A stretch of 64,000 nt of DNA from Alteraurantiacibacter buctensis (GCF_009827655.1 NZ_WTYV01000008.1:1-64000), one strand, 5' to 3'; counted from the stretch's first letter, positions 43,287 through 52,156 are shown. Program-made: numbers and translations. Notes: generated by a model not told the origin, from the letters alone.

Positions 43287-43940
43287 ATGCCGCATTCCTT
43301 GTTGCCCGATCCCGAATGGCGCGTTTCGCCCGGCCTGGTGCCTTACCCCGAGGCGCTGGCCGCAATGGATGCGCGCGCCGCGGCGATTGCCGATGGCACG
43401 GCAGGCGAACTGGTGTGGCTGCTGGAGCATCCGCCGGTCTATACCGCCGGCACCAGCGCCGACCCGGCCGAGGTGCTCGACCCACGGTTCGAGGTGTTCG
43501 CCACCGGGCGCGGCGGGCGGCACACCTATCACGGCCCCGGCCAGCGGGTGGCCTATGTCCAGCTTGACCTGGCGCGGCGCGGGCGGGATGTGCGCCGCTT
43601 CGTCCATGGCCTGGAAAACTGGGTGATCGCCACCCTGGCCGATTTCGGGGTGGAGGCCTGGGCCGTGCCTGACCGGGTGGGCATCTGGACCCGCGATGTT
43701 GACGGCAGCGAGGCCAAGATCGGCGCCATCGGCGTGCGTGTGCGCCGCTGGGTGACGTTGCACGGCCTCTCGGTCAACCTGGACCCCGATCTCACGCATT
43801 TCGGCGGCATCGTGCCTTGCGGCATTGCCGAATACGGGGTGACCAGCATGGCGCGCCTTGGCCTGGCCCTTGCGCCGGGGGCCTTCGATGAGGCATTGCG
43901 GGCGCGCAGCGGTGCCTTTCTCGCCGCGCTGGAGGATTGA
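43287..43940 (+). CDS. lipB: Lipoyl(octanoyl) transferase LipB
   Basis: Transfers octanoate from acyl-carrier protein to lipoyl domains; 217 residues. Key segments: [30 protein letters not shown] with the conserved RGG-x(4)-[21 protein letters not shown] with the invariant Lys, and [14 protein letters not shown] with the catalytic Cys. Full length and intact. lipA is not adjacent. The small lipoprotein gene starts 7 nt downstream. Confidence 0.95.
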   Translation: MPHSLLPDPEWRVSPGLVPYPEALAAMDARAAAIADGTAGELVWLLEHPPVYTAGTSADPAEVLDPRFEVFATGRGGRHTYHGPGQRVAYVQLDLARRGRDVRRFVHGLENWVIATLADFGVEAWAVPDRVGIWTRDVDGSEAKIGAIGVRVRRWVTLHGLSVNLDPDLTHFGGIVPCGIAEYGVTSMARLGLALAPGAFDEALRARSGAFLAALED

Positions 43941-43947
43941 TCAGGTC

Positions 43948-44256
43948 ATGCGCCAAGTCCGTTTCGCCATTCCGCTGGGCCTGCTGCTGGTGCTGGGTGC
44001 CTGCGACTATTTCGGCGGGGGCGAACAGGAAGCGGCCGGCGGTGCCACGGGCCAGGTGCTGCCTGCCTCGGTCAGTGACGAGATGATCCCGGTGCAGGAC
44101 CTGACGAGCCAGCCGCCCGCGCTGGCCCCGGCCCCGGGCGAGGGCGGTTCCGGCGCGGTTGCGACTGCGGACAGCGCCGTAGCTGCGGTTTCGGCCGGCG
44201 ATGGTGAAGCGGCAGCGGTTGAGGACGCGACCCCGGCGCAACCGGAGGCGCAATAG
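43948..44256 (+). CDS. Small Ala/Glu-rich lipoprotein
   Basis: A 102-residue predicted lipoprotein: positively charged start MRQVR, hydrophobic helix and the lipobox LVLGAC (Cys at 19). The mature part is low-complexity, rich in Ala, Gly, Pro and Glu, with no recognised domain. It follows lipB closely and probably shares its transcript. The gene ends 1 nt from the convergent CitE-like gene. Function unknown. Confidence 0.65.
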   Translation: MRQVRFAIPLGLLLVLGACDYFGGGEQEAAGGATGQVLPASVSDEMIPVQDLTSQPPALAPAPGEGGSGAVATADSAVAAVSAGDGEAAAVEDATPAQPEAQ

Positions 44257-44257
44257 C

Positions 44258-45154
44258 CTACCCCCGCAGCGCCTCCAGCACGCGGCGGGCCTGCAGCAGG
44301 TGGGGCTGTTCCACCATGCGCCCGTCCAGCGGCAGCGCGCCGGCGCCGGGATTGGCGGCGAACAGTTCCACGATCCGCCGCGCTTCGGCCGCTTCCTTTT
44401 CAGTGGGGGCAAAGGCCTGGTTGATCACCGGCACCTGGTCAGGGTGGATCGCCAGCATCCCGGTGAAGCCATCGGCCTTCGCCGCCTCGGCAGTGGCCTT
44501 CAGGCCTTTCAGGTCGGCGAAATCGGCATAGGGCGTTTCCAGCGCCACCCCGGCCCGCGCATGGGCGGCCAGCAACGCCTGGCTGCGGACCAGGCGGAAG
44601 GTATCGGTCCAGCCGCCTGCACCCTTGGCACCGTCGCGCATCCGGCTGGCCCCGATGGCCACGGCCAGGTCCTGCGCGCCCCAGGTCAGGCCGGCCAGGC
44701 GAGGCAGCTCCTCGGTGGCATAGGCAGGGATAGTCAGCGCGCTGGCGGCGGTTTCGCCCACCATGGCGATCAGCCGCGTGGCGTTGGAGGTGATGCCGTT
44801 GCGCTGCTCCAGCTCGTAAAGCTCGGCGCTCAGCATCCTGAGCTGCTCGGGGCCCCTGGCCTTGGGGACGATGATCCCGTCGGGCTGGCCTGACAGGATC
44901 ACGGCCAGGTCCTCGCGCCACAGGTTGGAATGGAGCGGGTTGATCCGCACCCAGCGCGCGGTCGCCTGGCCTGACAGGACCTGCTGACGATGGGCCGCCA
45001 GCCAACGCGCCGCCTGCATCCGCGCCGTGCCCTTGGCTTCCGGGGCCACGGCATCCTCAAGGTCGATCACCACGGCATCGGCCCCGCAGGAGGAGGCCTT
45101 CAGCAGCTTGCGCTCGCTATCGCCCGGTACAAACAGCCATGATCGCAACGTCAT
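44258..45154 (-). CDS. HpcH/HpaI aldolase-citrate lyase family protein (CitE-like)
   Basis: A 298-residue TIM-barrel lyase. Family motifs: RSWLFVPGDSERKLLKA, DAVVIDLEDAVAPEAK with the metal-binding acid, RWVRINPLHS, DGIIVPKA, IAMVGETAASALTIPAYA and GFTGMLAIHPDQVPVINQAF. Free-standing CitE-like proteins act as (S)-citramalyl-, malyl- or beta-methylmalyl-CoA lyases or related thioesterases; no citD or citF is nearby, so this is not citrate lyase. The divergent MFS gene starts 194 nt away; I see no further gene in that gap. Confidence 0.88.
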   Translation of the reverse strand: MTLRSWLFVPGDSERKLLKASSCGADAVVIDLEDAVAPEAKGTARMQAARWLAAHRQQVLSGQATARWVRINPLHSNLWREDLAVILSGQPDGIIVPKARGPEQLRMLSAELYELEQRNGITSNATRLIAMVGETAASALTIPAYATEELPRLAGLTWGAQDLAVAIGASRMRDGAKGAGGWTDTFRLVRSQALLAAHARAGVALETPYADFADLKGLKATAEAAKADGFTGMLAIHPDQVPVINQAFAPTEKEAAEARRIVELFAANPGAGALPLDGRMVEQPHLLQARRVLEALRG

Positions 45155-45348
45155 TTTCCAACCCGTCCCCGTCCGGTCGCCCGCAGGCTATCACCGCGCG
45201 GCCTAACGGCAAACACTGGAGGGGCGGTGCAGCAACAGGGTTAAGCGGCAGGCAACGATTGGAACGCCGATTCGACTCCTGCCACGCCGCCTGATAGCCT
45301 CGCCGCCTGGAACCGCCCGGAAAACAGGGCGGCAGGGGGGATGGAACA

Positions 45349-46587
45349 ATGGCTGAAGGCAGCACTGCCGCGCCCGTGGAAGGCGCGTTCGACACCAGTT
45401 ACGAATGGAAGATCATCGCCATCCTGGCGCTTACCTTCGGCCTTGTGGGCCTTGATCGCTTCATCCTGCCGGTGCTGTTTCCCAGCTTCATGGACGAGCT
45501 GGGGCTGACCTATGCCGACCTTGGCAACCTGGTGGGCATCCTGGCGGTGTTCTGGGGCATTTCCGCCTTCGTGATGGGCTTCCTGAGCGACCGCGTGGGC
45601 CGCCGCAAGGTGCTGATCCCCTCGGTCATCGTGTTCTCGCTGATGAGCGCCTTTTCCGGCGTGGCGGGCAGCCTGGTGGCGCTGCTGGTGATCCGCGCGA
45701 TCATGGGGCTGGCCGAAGGGCCGGTCGCCTCTACCGGCGTGGCCGTTGCGGTGGAAGCCAGCCATCCCAAGCGGCGCGGCCTGAACAACGGCATCTTCCA
45801 GTGCATGATTTCCCTGTTCGGCAATGCCCTGGGGCCGATCATCGCCACGCAATTGCTGCTGGTGACCGACTGGCGCACCGTGTTCATGCTGGTGGGCGTG
45901 CCCGGGCTGGTGATGGCCGTGCTGATGTTCTTCGTGATCCGCGAGCCGGCCCATGTCACCGCGCCTGCCACCGGTGCCCCGCGCCCCGGCGTGGCCGCGC
46001 TGTTCGCCCACCGCAACGTGCCGCTGGCCATGGTCACGCTGATGTGCGCGATGGGCGGCATCTTCGTGATGGGCGCGATGATGCCCAACTACCTGACCGA
46101 CTATCTGGGGCTCAACCCGCAGGACATGGGCTTTGTCGCCAGCGCCATCGGCTTCGGCGGGTGCCTGGGCCAGTTCGCCATGCCCGCGCTATCGGACTTC
46201 ATCGGCCGCAAGCCCACCATCCTGATCAGCTACCTGCTGGCGGCGGTGTTCACCTGGGCCTTCACGCAAGCCGGGGCGGAAAGCCTGTCCGTGCTGTTCT
46301 GGCTGCTGTTCTTCGCCGCCCTGTTCAACTTCAGCGCGCTGGCCACGCTGGCCGGGCCGGTGGCGGCAGAAGCCGCGCCGATCGGCATGGTGGCAGCCAC
46401 AGCCGGGCTGGTAATCGGCGCGGGCGAAGTGTTCGGCGGCGGCATCGCCCCGATCATCGCGGGCCGCATTGCCGATGCCAGCGGGATCGAGAACGTGTTC
46501 ACCTTCACCATCGGCGGGCTGCTGGTGGGATTTGTAATTGCGCTGTTTTTGAAGGAGACTGCGCCGCGAAAAGTGGGCACCGTCTGA
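45349..46587 (+). CDS. MFS transporter
   Basis: A 412-residue, 12-helix permease. Motif A is GFLSDRVGRRKVLIPS, and helix 1 contains GLVGLDRFILPVLFP. The second half repeats the motif as ALSDFIGRKPTILISY. It looks like an organic-acid or hydroxy-aromatic carrier of the AAHS/ACS group; the substrate is not fixed. The start ATG at 45349 follows a GGGGGATGG stretch. It is divergent from the CitE-like lyase, suggesting uptake of a lyase-pathway substrate. A palindromic repeat lies just after the stop. Confidence 0.87.
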   Translation: MAEGSTAAPVEGAFDTSYEWKIIAILALTFGLVGLDRFILPVLFPSFMDELGLTYADLGNLVGILAVFWGISAFVMGFLSDRVGRRKVLIPSVIVFSLMSAFSGVAGSLVALLVIRAIMGLAEGPVASTGVAVAVEASHPKRRGLNNGIFQCMISLFGNALGPIIATQLLLVTDWRTVFMLVGVPGLVMAVLMFFVIREPAHVTAPATGAPRPGVAALFAHRNVPLAMVTLMCAMGGIFVMGAMMPNYLTDYLGLNPQDMGFVASAIGFGGCLGQFAMPALSDFIGRKPTILISYLLAAVFTWAFTQAGAESLSVLFWLLFFAALFNFSALATLAGPVAAEAAPIGMVAATAGLVIGAGEVFGGGIAPIIAGRIADASGIENVFTFTIGGLLVGFVIALFLKETAPRKVGTV

Positions 46588-46590
46588 TTT

Positions 46591-46675
46591 CGTCATTGCG
46601 AGCGTAGCGAAGCAATCCAGGGCGTTGCTCCCCGAGGCTCTGGATTGCCGCGTCGCTGCGCTCCTCGCAATGACG
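46591..46675. repeat. Palindromic intergenic repeat
   Basis: Arms CGTCATTGCGAG (from 46591) and CTCGCAATGACG (to 46675) pair, as do GCAATCCAG (46612-46620) and CTGGATTGC (46640-46648), around a short loop. This CGTCATTGCGAG...GCAATCCAG word set is that of a palindromic repeat common in intergenic regions of many proteobacteria. It separates the convergent MFS and nadA genes and could act as a terminator. Confidence 0.75.
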
Positions 46676-46683
46676 AGGTGGCT

Positions 46684-47670
46684 TTAGCGGTTACCCAAGT
46701 CCCCCTTGCCCACGGTGCCGCTGGCCATCTCCAGCATCCGGTCAAGGCTCCTCTTCGCGCGCAGGCGCAGGCCTTCCTCGATTTCCACGCGCGGCATCAG
46801 GTCGCGCAGGGCTGTGTAGAGCTTTTCCAGCGTGTTCAGCGCCATGTAGGGGCAGATGTTGCAGTTGCAGTTGCCGTCAGCCCCCGGCGCGCCGATGAAG
46901 GTCTTCTCGGGCAAGGCCTTTTCCATCTGGTGGATGATGTGCGGCTCGGTCGCCACGATCAGCGTCTGGCCAGGGAAGGTCTTGGCAAACTGCAGGATGC
47001 CACTGGTGCTGCCCACATAGTCCGCGTGGTCGATGATCGCGGGGGGGCATTCGGGGTGCGCGGCAACCGGCGCGCCGGGGTGCTGGGCCTTCAGCTTCAG
47101 CAGCTCGGTCTCGCTGAAGGCCTCGTGGACGATGCAAACGCCCGGCCACAGCAGCATCTCGCGGTTGAACTTGCGCGACAGGTAGCCGCCCAGGTGCCGG
47201 TCGGGCCCGAAGATGATCTTCTGCTCTGGCGGGATCTGGCTGAGGATCGTCTCGGCGCTAGAGCTGGTGACGATGATGTCGCTCAGCGCCTTCACCTCGG
47301 TCGAGCAATTGATATAGGTCAGCGCGATGTGGTCCGGGTGCCGTTCGCGGAAGGCGGCGAACTTCTCCGGCGGGCAGGAGTCTTCCAGCGAACAGCCGGC
47401 TTCCATGTCGGGCAGGACCACGATCTTGTCGGGGGACAAGATCTTGGCCGTCTCGGCCATGAACTTCACGCCGCAGAAGGCGATCACCTCGGCATCGGTA
47501 TCCGCCGCCTTGCGGGACAGCTCCAGCGAATCGCCGACGAAATCGGCCAGGTCCTGCAATTCCGGCCGCTGGTAGTAGTGCGCCAGGATCACGGCCTTGC
47601 GCTCTTGCTTCAGGCGGGCGATCTCGGCCAGCAGGTCGGTTCCGGTGGGGAGGGGGGTCTGTGCGGTCAT
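46684..47670 (-). CDS. nadA: Quinolinate synthase NadA
   Basis: A [4Fe-4S] enzyme making quinolinate from iminoaspartate and dihydroxyacetone phosphate in NAD synthesis; 328 residues. Family segments: KAVILAHYYQRPELQDLADF, IAFCGVKFMAETAKIL with one cluster Cys, LPDMEAGCSLEDSCP, HPECPP with another, and CNICPYMALNTLEKL with the third. The frame is open upstream, but the ATG at 47670 gives the standard length. nadB and nadC are not adjacent. Confidence 0.95.
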   Translation of the reverse strand: MTAQTPLPTGTDLLAEIARLKQERKAVILAHYYQRPELQDLADFVGDSLELSRKAADTDAEVIAFCGVKFMAETAKILSPDKIVVLPDMEAGCSLEDSCPPEKFAAFRERHPDHIALTYINCSTEVKALSDIIVTSSSAETILSQIPPEQKIIFGPDRHLGGYLSRKFNREMLLWPGVCIVHEAFSETELLKLKAQHPGAPVAAHPECPPAIIDHADYVGSTSGILQFAKTFPGQTLIVATEPHIIHQMEKALPEKTFIGAPGADGNCNCNICPYMALNTLEKLYTALRDLMPRVEIEEGLRLRAKRSLDRMLEMASGTVGKGDLGNR

Positions 47671-47701
47671 GCCGCTGAGATGGCCGCAATGCGCCGCCGC
47701 T

Positions 47702-48421
47702 TCAACCCGCAAATGACTGGCTGAACGCCACCCAGGCCGGATTGTCGGCCACGGCAAAGGTCAGTGCCAGCCAGGCGACCAGCGCGCCGCCGGTCCACCA
47801 GTGCGCCGGGTGGACCCGCCCGTGCAGCCGCCGGTCGAGAAGCATGGCCGCAGCGAGGTGCGCCAGCAGCGCCGCCAGGATCAGCACGGTGCCGCGCTGG
47901 TCGAACAGCGGGGGCAGCACCAGCCGCCCCCATGCGACCGAAATCAGGCTGAGCATTGCGCCGAACATCAGCCGCTTGTGCCAGTCCGCCCGGGCGCGCA
48001 GAGCCAGCCCGGCCCCGGCAAGGCCGGCGAACACGGCCATGTTCATCCAGTCCATCAGCAGGAAGAAGGCGGGCGTGAAGAACGGTGGCTGGCGGCCGGC
48101 GGCCAGGGTCATGGTGATGGCCCAGCAGCCATAGGCAATCAGCCACAGGCCCAGCACCGCGCCCACCGCGCCAAGCTTGCGGTGCGCCGCCAGCTCGCCA
48201 CGCCAGACCAGCCAGTTCTGCGCCACGTAGAGCGCCAGGAAGGCAGTCATCGTCACCGCATGGACGTGGACCCACCAGGGGGCGCCGAAGCTGGACATGC
48301 CGATGGCGAACGCGAGGCTGAACCCGGCCACCGATTCCGCTGCAAACAGCAGTGCCATGATAAGGTAGAAACGGCGTTCCCGCTGCACGCCGCTGGGCGC
48401 GCTTTCGGCCAGGCTTGCCAT
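47702..48421 (-). CDS. Seven-helix membrane protein, paralogue A
   Basis: A 239-residue protein with about seven membrane helices. Conserved positions: WVHVHAVTM near helix 2, LYVAQNWLVWRGELAAHRKLG, a WMNMAVF segment, DWHKRLMFGA and DRRLHGRVHPAHWW. Several intramembrane histidines could bind heme or metal, as in cytochrome-b561-like folds, but this is inference. It is a paralogue of the next gene (same helix order and His positions). The ATG at 48421 follows a GGGGGGAATC ribosome-binding site within a leader shared with its paralogue. Confidence 0.75.
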   Translation of the reverse strand: MASLAESAPSGVQRERRFYLIMALLFAAESVAGFSLAFAIGMSSFGAPWWVHVHAVTMTAFLALYVAQNWLVWRGELAAHRKLGAVGAVLGLWLIAYGCWAITMTLAAGRQPPFFTPAFFLLMDWMNMAVFAGLAGAGLALRARADWHKRLMFGAMLSLISVAWGRLVLPPLFDQRGTVLILAALLAHLAAAMLLDRRLHGRVHPAHWWTGGALVAWLALTFAVADNPAWVAFSQSFAG

Positions 48422-48506
48422 GCTGATTCCCCCCAAGGAATGACCCGCGGAGAAATTGCGCCCTGGGGCAGAGCGAGTCAATCGGCGCGGGTCCGGTCCG
48501 AACGCC

Positions 48507-49274
48507 CTACATCGATGGCGGAAAGGCTTCCATCGGCCGCTCGGCTCCGGGCGATCCGGCCAGGTACCATTCGGTGAAGCGCAGCCCCCACGCGCTGTAG
48601 GCGATCATTTCACCGGCGATCAGCACCGCCACTACCGTTCCCGTGCCCCACCACCAGGCGGGGTGCACCACGCCATGGCGGCGCTTGTCTGCCAGCATTC
48701 CCATCAGCGGGAAAACCAGCGTCAGGCCCACGTTGACCCACCACGCATAGGGAATGACCAGCGGCAGGGGCACCAGGCGGCCGACTCCCGCGCCGCAGAT
48801 ATCGGCAAAGGCGCACAGCAGCAGTCGGCGGTGCCAGCCGGTGTCGCGGCGCAGGGCAATCGCCGCCGATGCCAGCCCGGCAAAGACCAGCAGTTGCATG
48901 GGATTGCCGAACAGGAACTCGTTCGCGGCGATGAACGGCGGTCCGCCATGATCGAGCATCGACCAGCGGTGGACCAGCAGGCCGACCACCACCATCAGCG
49001 GGATCAGCAGCAGCGACAGCCAGCCCAGCCGGCGGTGAAGCGCCACGTTCTTGCTGGCGACGAGCCAGGTCTGTGTCAGGAACAGCGCTATCCAGCTCAT
49101 GAACACCAGCGCGTGCACGTGAACCAGCAACGGCATGGCAAAGCTGGTGCGGCCGGTGACGAGGTTGAGGGCGAAGCCGCCCATGGTGGCGGCCGCCATC
49201 AGGCAGGCCACGATGAAGAAGAACCGCGCCTCGCCCTGCGCGGCGGTGCGGCTGGGTGCGAAGACACTCGCCAT
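48507..49274 (-). CDS. Seven-helix membrane protein, paralogue B
   Basis: A 255-residue homologue of the downstream gene. Shared landmarks are LVHVHALVFMSW, LTQTWLVASKNVALHRRLG, GWHRRLLLC and DKRRHGVVHPAWWW. The histidines line up with those of paralogue A. The C-terminal tail (SPGAERPMEAFPPSM) is extra. ATG at 49274 has GGGGGAGG upstream in a leader similar to that of paralogue A. The two genes are 85 nt apart on the same strand and look like a tandem duplication with moderate divergence. Function unknown. Confidence 0.75.
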   Translation of the reverse strand: MASVFAPSRTAAQGEARFFFIVACLMAAATMGGFALNLVTGRTSFAMPLLVHVHALVFMSWIALFLTQTWLVASKNVALHRRLGWLSLLLIPLMVVVGLLVHRWSMLDHGGPPFIAANEFLFGNPMQLLVFAGLASAAIALRRDTGWHRRLLLCAFADICGAGVGRLVPLPLVIPYAWWVNVGLTLVFPLMGMLADKRRHGVVHPAWWWGTGTVVAVLIAGEMIAYSAWGLRFTEWYLAGSPGAERPMEAFPPSM

Positions 49275-49339
49275 GTTTTCCTCCCCCAAGGAATGACCGC
49301 AGGAGGGTGCGCCCGCCCGGGGGCCAAGTCAACCGGCGG

Positions 49340-49972
49340 TCAAGCTCCCGGTTCGCCGGCGAAGCGAACATCGACCCGCGCGCCCGGGTGGCCGGCGGCA
49401 TCGAGCACGGTGACGAGGTTCTGGCGCACGGCATCGCGCGCGGCGTTGCGCGCCAGTTGCAGCAGCACCGGATCGCTCGCCTGCTCGGCGGCCAGCCGTT
49501 CGGCCACCAGGGTGTTGTCGCGGTTGAGCCTGGCGGCGGCCTCGCGGGTGATCAGCATGCCTTCCTGCAGGTACTGGGCGCGCGCCTCGTCCAGGTTGGG
49601 GCGGCCCACGGCAATGGCGGGCAGGTCGACCACCAGCCGATAGGCCTCCTCGTCCCACGCGAAATCGCCCGCGTCGACACCGGAGAAGTCCACGGCATAG
49701 TCCACCCGCGCCGGGATCACCGCCACCTGGCGGCTTTCCAGCAGGCCGAAGAACCGCGAATCCTCGCTGCTGACCACGGTGGAAAGCTGGGCGGAAAACG
49801 CCGTCAGCTTGTTCTGGCGGGTAAAGGCGGTGACGCTGGCGGCTACCGGATCGCCGTGATCCTCCGGCCCGAAGGCCAGCCAGCCAAGACCGGCGGTGCT
49901 TATCGCCAGCGCGCCGGCCAGCGCCCAAGGAAGGGCCTGGCTGCGCGCCCGGCTGATGGGGCTGGTGGTCAT
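49340..49972 (-). CDS. DUF4230 family membrane-anchored protein
   Basis: A 210-residue protein: an N-terminal membrane helix (LPWALAGALAISTAGLGWLA) and an extracytoplasmic domain with QVAVIPARVDYAVDFSGV, a YRLVVDLPAIAVGRPNLDEA segment and LQLARNAARDAVRQNL, as in DUF4230 proteins. No catalytic residues are known for the family. Its ATG overlaps the stop of the LACTB2-like gene as ATGA (49969-49972), so the two are translated together. The longer frame upstream is rejected for that reason. Confidence 0.7.
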   Translation of the reverse strand: MTTSPISRARSQALPWALAGALAISTAGLGWLAFGPEDHGDPVAASVTAFTRQNKLTAFSAQLSTVVSSEDSRFFGLLESRQVAVIPARVDYAVDFSGVDAGDFAWDEEAYRLVVDLPAIAVGRPNLDEARAQYLQEGMLITREAAARLNRDNTLVAERLAAEQASDPVLLQLARNAARDAVRQNLVTVLDAAGHPGARVDVRFAGEPGA

Positions 49973-50841
49973 GCGATGCTCCATTGGCCGTCTTCCTGCT
50001 GGGTGACGCTGCCCTGCCGGGCCAGCTCGATCAGGTGCGCGTGCACGCTCTGCGCGGCGGCGGGCCACAGGAACTCGGGCACGCCCTTGTACATCACCGG
50101 CACCATGGCGGCGATGGTCTGGGGCCGCTCCTCCAGCAGCCGCACGATCTGCTTTTCCCGCGCCCGGCGGTGGCCGGCCATGCCGCGCACCAGTTGCCGG
50201 GGGTTGTCCACCTGCGGGCCATGGGCGGGATAGTACACCCGGTCATCCCGCTCGTGCAGCTTCACCAGGCTGGCCATGTAATCGCCCATGTCGCCATCGG
50301 GCGGCACCACCACGCTGGTGGACCAGCCCATCACGTGATCGCCGGTAAACAGGGCGCGGCTTTCCTCCAGCGCGAAGCACAGGTGGTTGCTGGTGTGGCC
50401 GGGGGTGGCGATGGCGGTGAGGGTCCAGCCGGGACCGTGGATCTGCTCGCCATCGGCCAGCACGCGATCGGGCGCATAGGCCTTGTCGAACGGGGCATCC
50501 ACGCGCGGCGCATCGCTCTCCAGCGCCAGCGGAGCGCAGCCGATCACCGGGGCGCCGGTCAAAGCGGCCAGCGGCGCGGCGGCGGGCGAGTGGTCGCGGT
50601 GGGTATGGGTGCAGCAGATGGCCACCACGGGCCGTGCGTTGATGCCGGTCACCAGTGCGGCCAGGTGATCGGCATCGTCCGGTCCCGGATCGATCACCGC
50701 CAGCCCATCGTCTCCTCCCACCAGGTAGGTCTGGGTGCCGGTATAGGTGAAAGGTGAGGGATTGGGGGCCAGCACGCGGGCCACCAGCGGCTCAAGCTGC
50801 TCGGTCTGCCCAGTGGGCCAGGGTTGCGGGGGAAGCGCCAT
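49969..50841 (-). CDS. MBL-fold hydrolase, LACTB2-like
   Basis: A 290-residue cytoplasmic metallo-hydrolase. Metal site: CTHTHRDHSPAA, then TPGHTSNHLCF, FTGDHVMGWS and a late YPAHGPQV. A C-terminal winged-helix-like tail (AAAQSVHAHLIELARQGSV) is typical of the LACTB2/glyoxylase-II-like group. Substrate may be a thioester or nucleic acid; not decidable here. The ATG at 50841 is preferred over the one at 50862. Stop overlaps the DUF4230 start by 4 nt. Confidence 0.85.
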   Translation of the reverse strand: MALPPQPWPTGQTEQLEPLVARVLAPNPSPFTYTGTQTYLVGGDDGLAVIDPGPDDADHLAALVTGINARPVVAICCTHTHRDHSPAAAPLAALTGAPVIGCAPLALESDAPRVDAPFDKAYAPDRVLADGEQIHGPGWTLTAIATPGHTSNHLCFALEESRALFTGDHVMGWSTSVVVPPDGDMGDYMASLVKLHERDDRVYYPAHGPQVDNPRQLVRGMAGHRRAREKQIVRLLEERPQTIAAMVPVMYKGVPEFLWPAAAQSVHAHLIELARQGSVTQQEDGQWSIA

Positions 50842-50917
50842 CGCGGCCCATATGGCGAGCAAGCCCGCGCTTTTCCATCATCTTGCGGCAAGTTTGCCGG
50901 GAACTGGGAAAAACCCG

Positions 50918-51385
50918 TCAGCCGGCGGCGACCACCGCGCCCAGCCGGTCGCGCAGGCGGTGGATCGCGGCGGGGTGCATGGTGAACCGGTCACGCCAGG
51001 CGTGGTCCAGCCGGGCCACGCGGTCATAGAAGCGGCGGGTGCGGGTGACCAGGTCGCGCAAGTGCGGCGGCAGCATGGCCCACTGGTCGGCATCGGGTTC
51101 GGGCTGCGGCGGGGGCAGCCGTCCGTGGCGGCGCAGCTGGAACTCGCTCAGCTCGCCGTTGAAATAGGCGCGGTGGTTCAGCAGCCAGGCCAGCACGTGC
51201 ATCATCCGCGTGGTGGTGCGCAGCGCCTCGCACGACAAGGCCACGCGCGACAGTTCCGCGCTGCTGCCCACCAGATCCAGCCGGCCCGACATGTCGAACG
51301 CGGCGCGCGCCTCGTCCGCCAGGCGCAGCGCGTCGACATAGAGCATCTCGACAATGGTCGGGCTGATATCGGCGGGATCTCCCAT
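50918..51385 (-). CDS. DUF1465 family protein
   Basis: A 155-residue, mainly helical cytoplasmic protein of a family restricted largely to alphaproteobacteria: EMLYVDALRLADEARAAFD, LSCEALRTTTRMMHVLAWLL, and a C-terminal LVTRTRRFYDRVARLD. Members are of unknown role, sometimes linked to cell-cycle or motility control. ATG at 51385. It lies next to a DUF465 gene on the same strand, an association seen often in this class, 115 nt apart. Confidence 0.8.
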   Translation of the reverse strand: MGDPADISPTIVEMLYVDALRLADEARAAFDMSGRLDLVGSSAELSRVALSCEALRTTTRMMHVLAWLLNHRAYFNGELSEFQLRRHGRLPPPQPEPDADQWAMLPPHLRDLVTRTRRFYDRVARLDHAWRDRFTMHPAAIHRLRDRLGAVVAAG

Positions 51386-51500
51386 GGTGGCTTATCGCTA
51401 GCCCCCGCGAAGGCTGTGCGCCAGAGCGATCATGGTTAATTTCCCTCGGGAAAAACATATGTGCCGAAGGGGCACAGGTTTACCATTTTGCTGGGCAAGG

Positions 51501-51698
51501 TCAGGCGATGATGTCGGGGGTCAGGTAGTCCTCGATCATTGCGATCTGGTCCTTCAGGCGCAGCTTGCGCTTCTTCAGGCGGGCCACCTGCAACTGGTCC
51601 TGCCCGCCCGCATCGGTCAGCGCGGCGATGGCGGCATCCAGGTCGCGGTGCTCCACCTGCAATTGCAGCAGGCGGCGGCGCATTTCCTCTTCGGTCAC
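51501..51698 (-). CDS. DUF465 (YdcH-like) small coiled-coil protein
   Basis: A 65-residue helical protein: LLQLQVEHRDLDAAIAALTD, then ARLKKRKLRLKDQIAMIED, the DUF465 pattern of two antiparallel helices with a KKRKLxLKD signature. GTG start at 51698. Function unknown; YdcH-like proteins are abundant small proteins in proteobacteria. A second DUF465 gene lies on the opposite strand 200 nt away. Confidence 0.85.
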   Translation of the reverse strand: MTEEEMRRRLLQLQVEHRDLDAAIAALTDAGGQDQLQVARLKKRKLRLKDQIAMIEDYLTPDIIA

Positions 51699-51899
51699 TT
51701 GCGCTTGGTCCCCTGGATCACCGCCCGAATTTCCCCTGATCGCGTGAACGAGGCGCCTCGTGGCGCTCCCTATTTGCTGATCTAGGTGACTTGTGATTTG
51801 ATGGCAATTGCGCGGCTCGACGGATGAGCCTGCGAGTCGCGTTTCGGTTCGACTTACGGACCTGTCTTAAGGCAGGCCCGAACCACAGGAGAAACGCTG

Positions 51900-52055
51900 A
51901 TGGAATCATCGCATGTCGCCGCCCTGCACGCCAAGCACCAGGGACTGGAAGCCCGCCTGAAAGACGAGATGAACCGGCCTTCCCCCGACACCGCCCTGAT
52001 CCAGTTGCTCAAGAAGCAGAAGCTGCGGCTGAAGGAAGCCCTCTCGCTCAACTGA
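51900..52055 (+). CDS. Second DUF465 (YdcH-like) small protein
   Basis: A 51-residue helical protein starting MESSHVAALHAKHQGLEARL and ending LLKKQKLRLKEALSLN; the KKQKLRLK signature matches DUF465. The ATG at 51900 has AGGAGAAA 6-8 nt upstream, a good ribosome-binding site. It is divergent from the longer DUF465 gene and 101 nt upstream of ptsP. The two DUF465 proteins share the two-helix layout, but this one has a shorter first helix and loop. Confidence 0.8.
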   Translation: MESSHVAALHAKHQGLEARLKDEMNRPSPDTALIQLLKKQKLRLKEALSLN

Positions 52056-52156
52056 TCACATTTCCATTGCTGTTGACCGGGCATTTCCCTGCGGGCTGAC
52101 CGCAGGGAAAACCCGCGCCTTGTGCAAGGCCGCCAATATGCGTTAGGCCTTGGCCC

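Noticed and set aside
49969-50841. Beta-lactamase or antibiotic-resistance gene
   Set aside because: The MBL fold is of the LACTB2/glyoxalase-II-like type with a C-terminal winged helix and no signal peptide, not a class B beta-lactamase.
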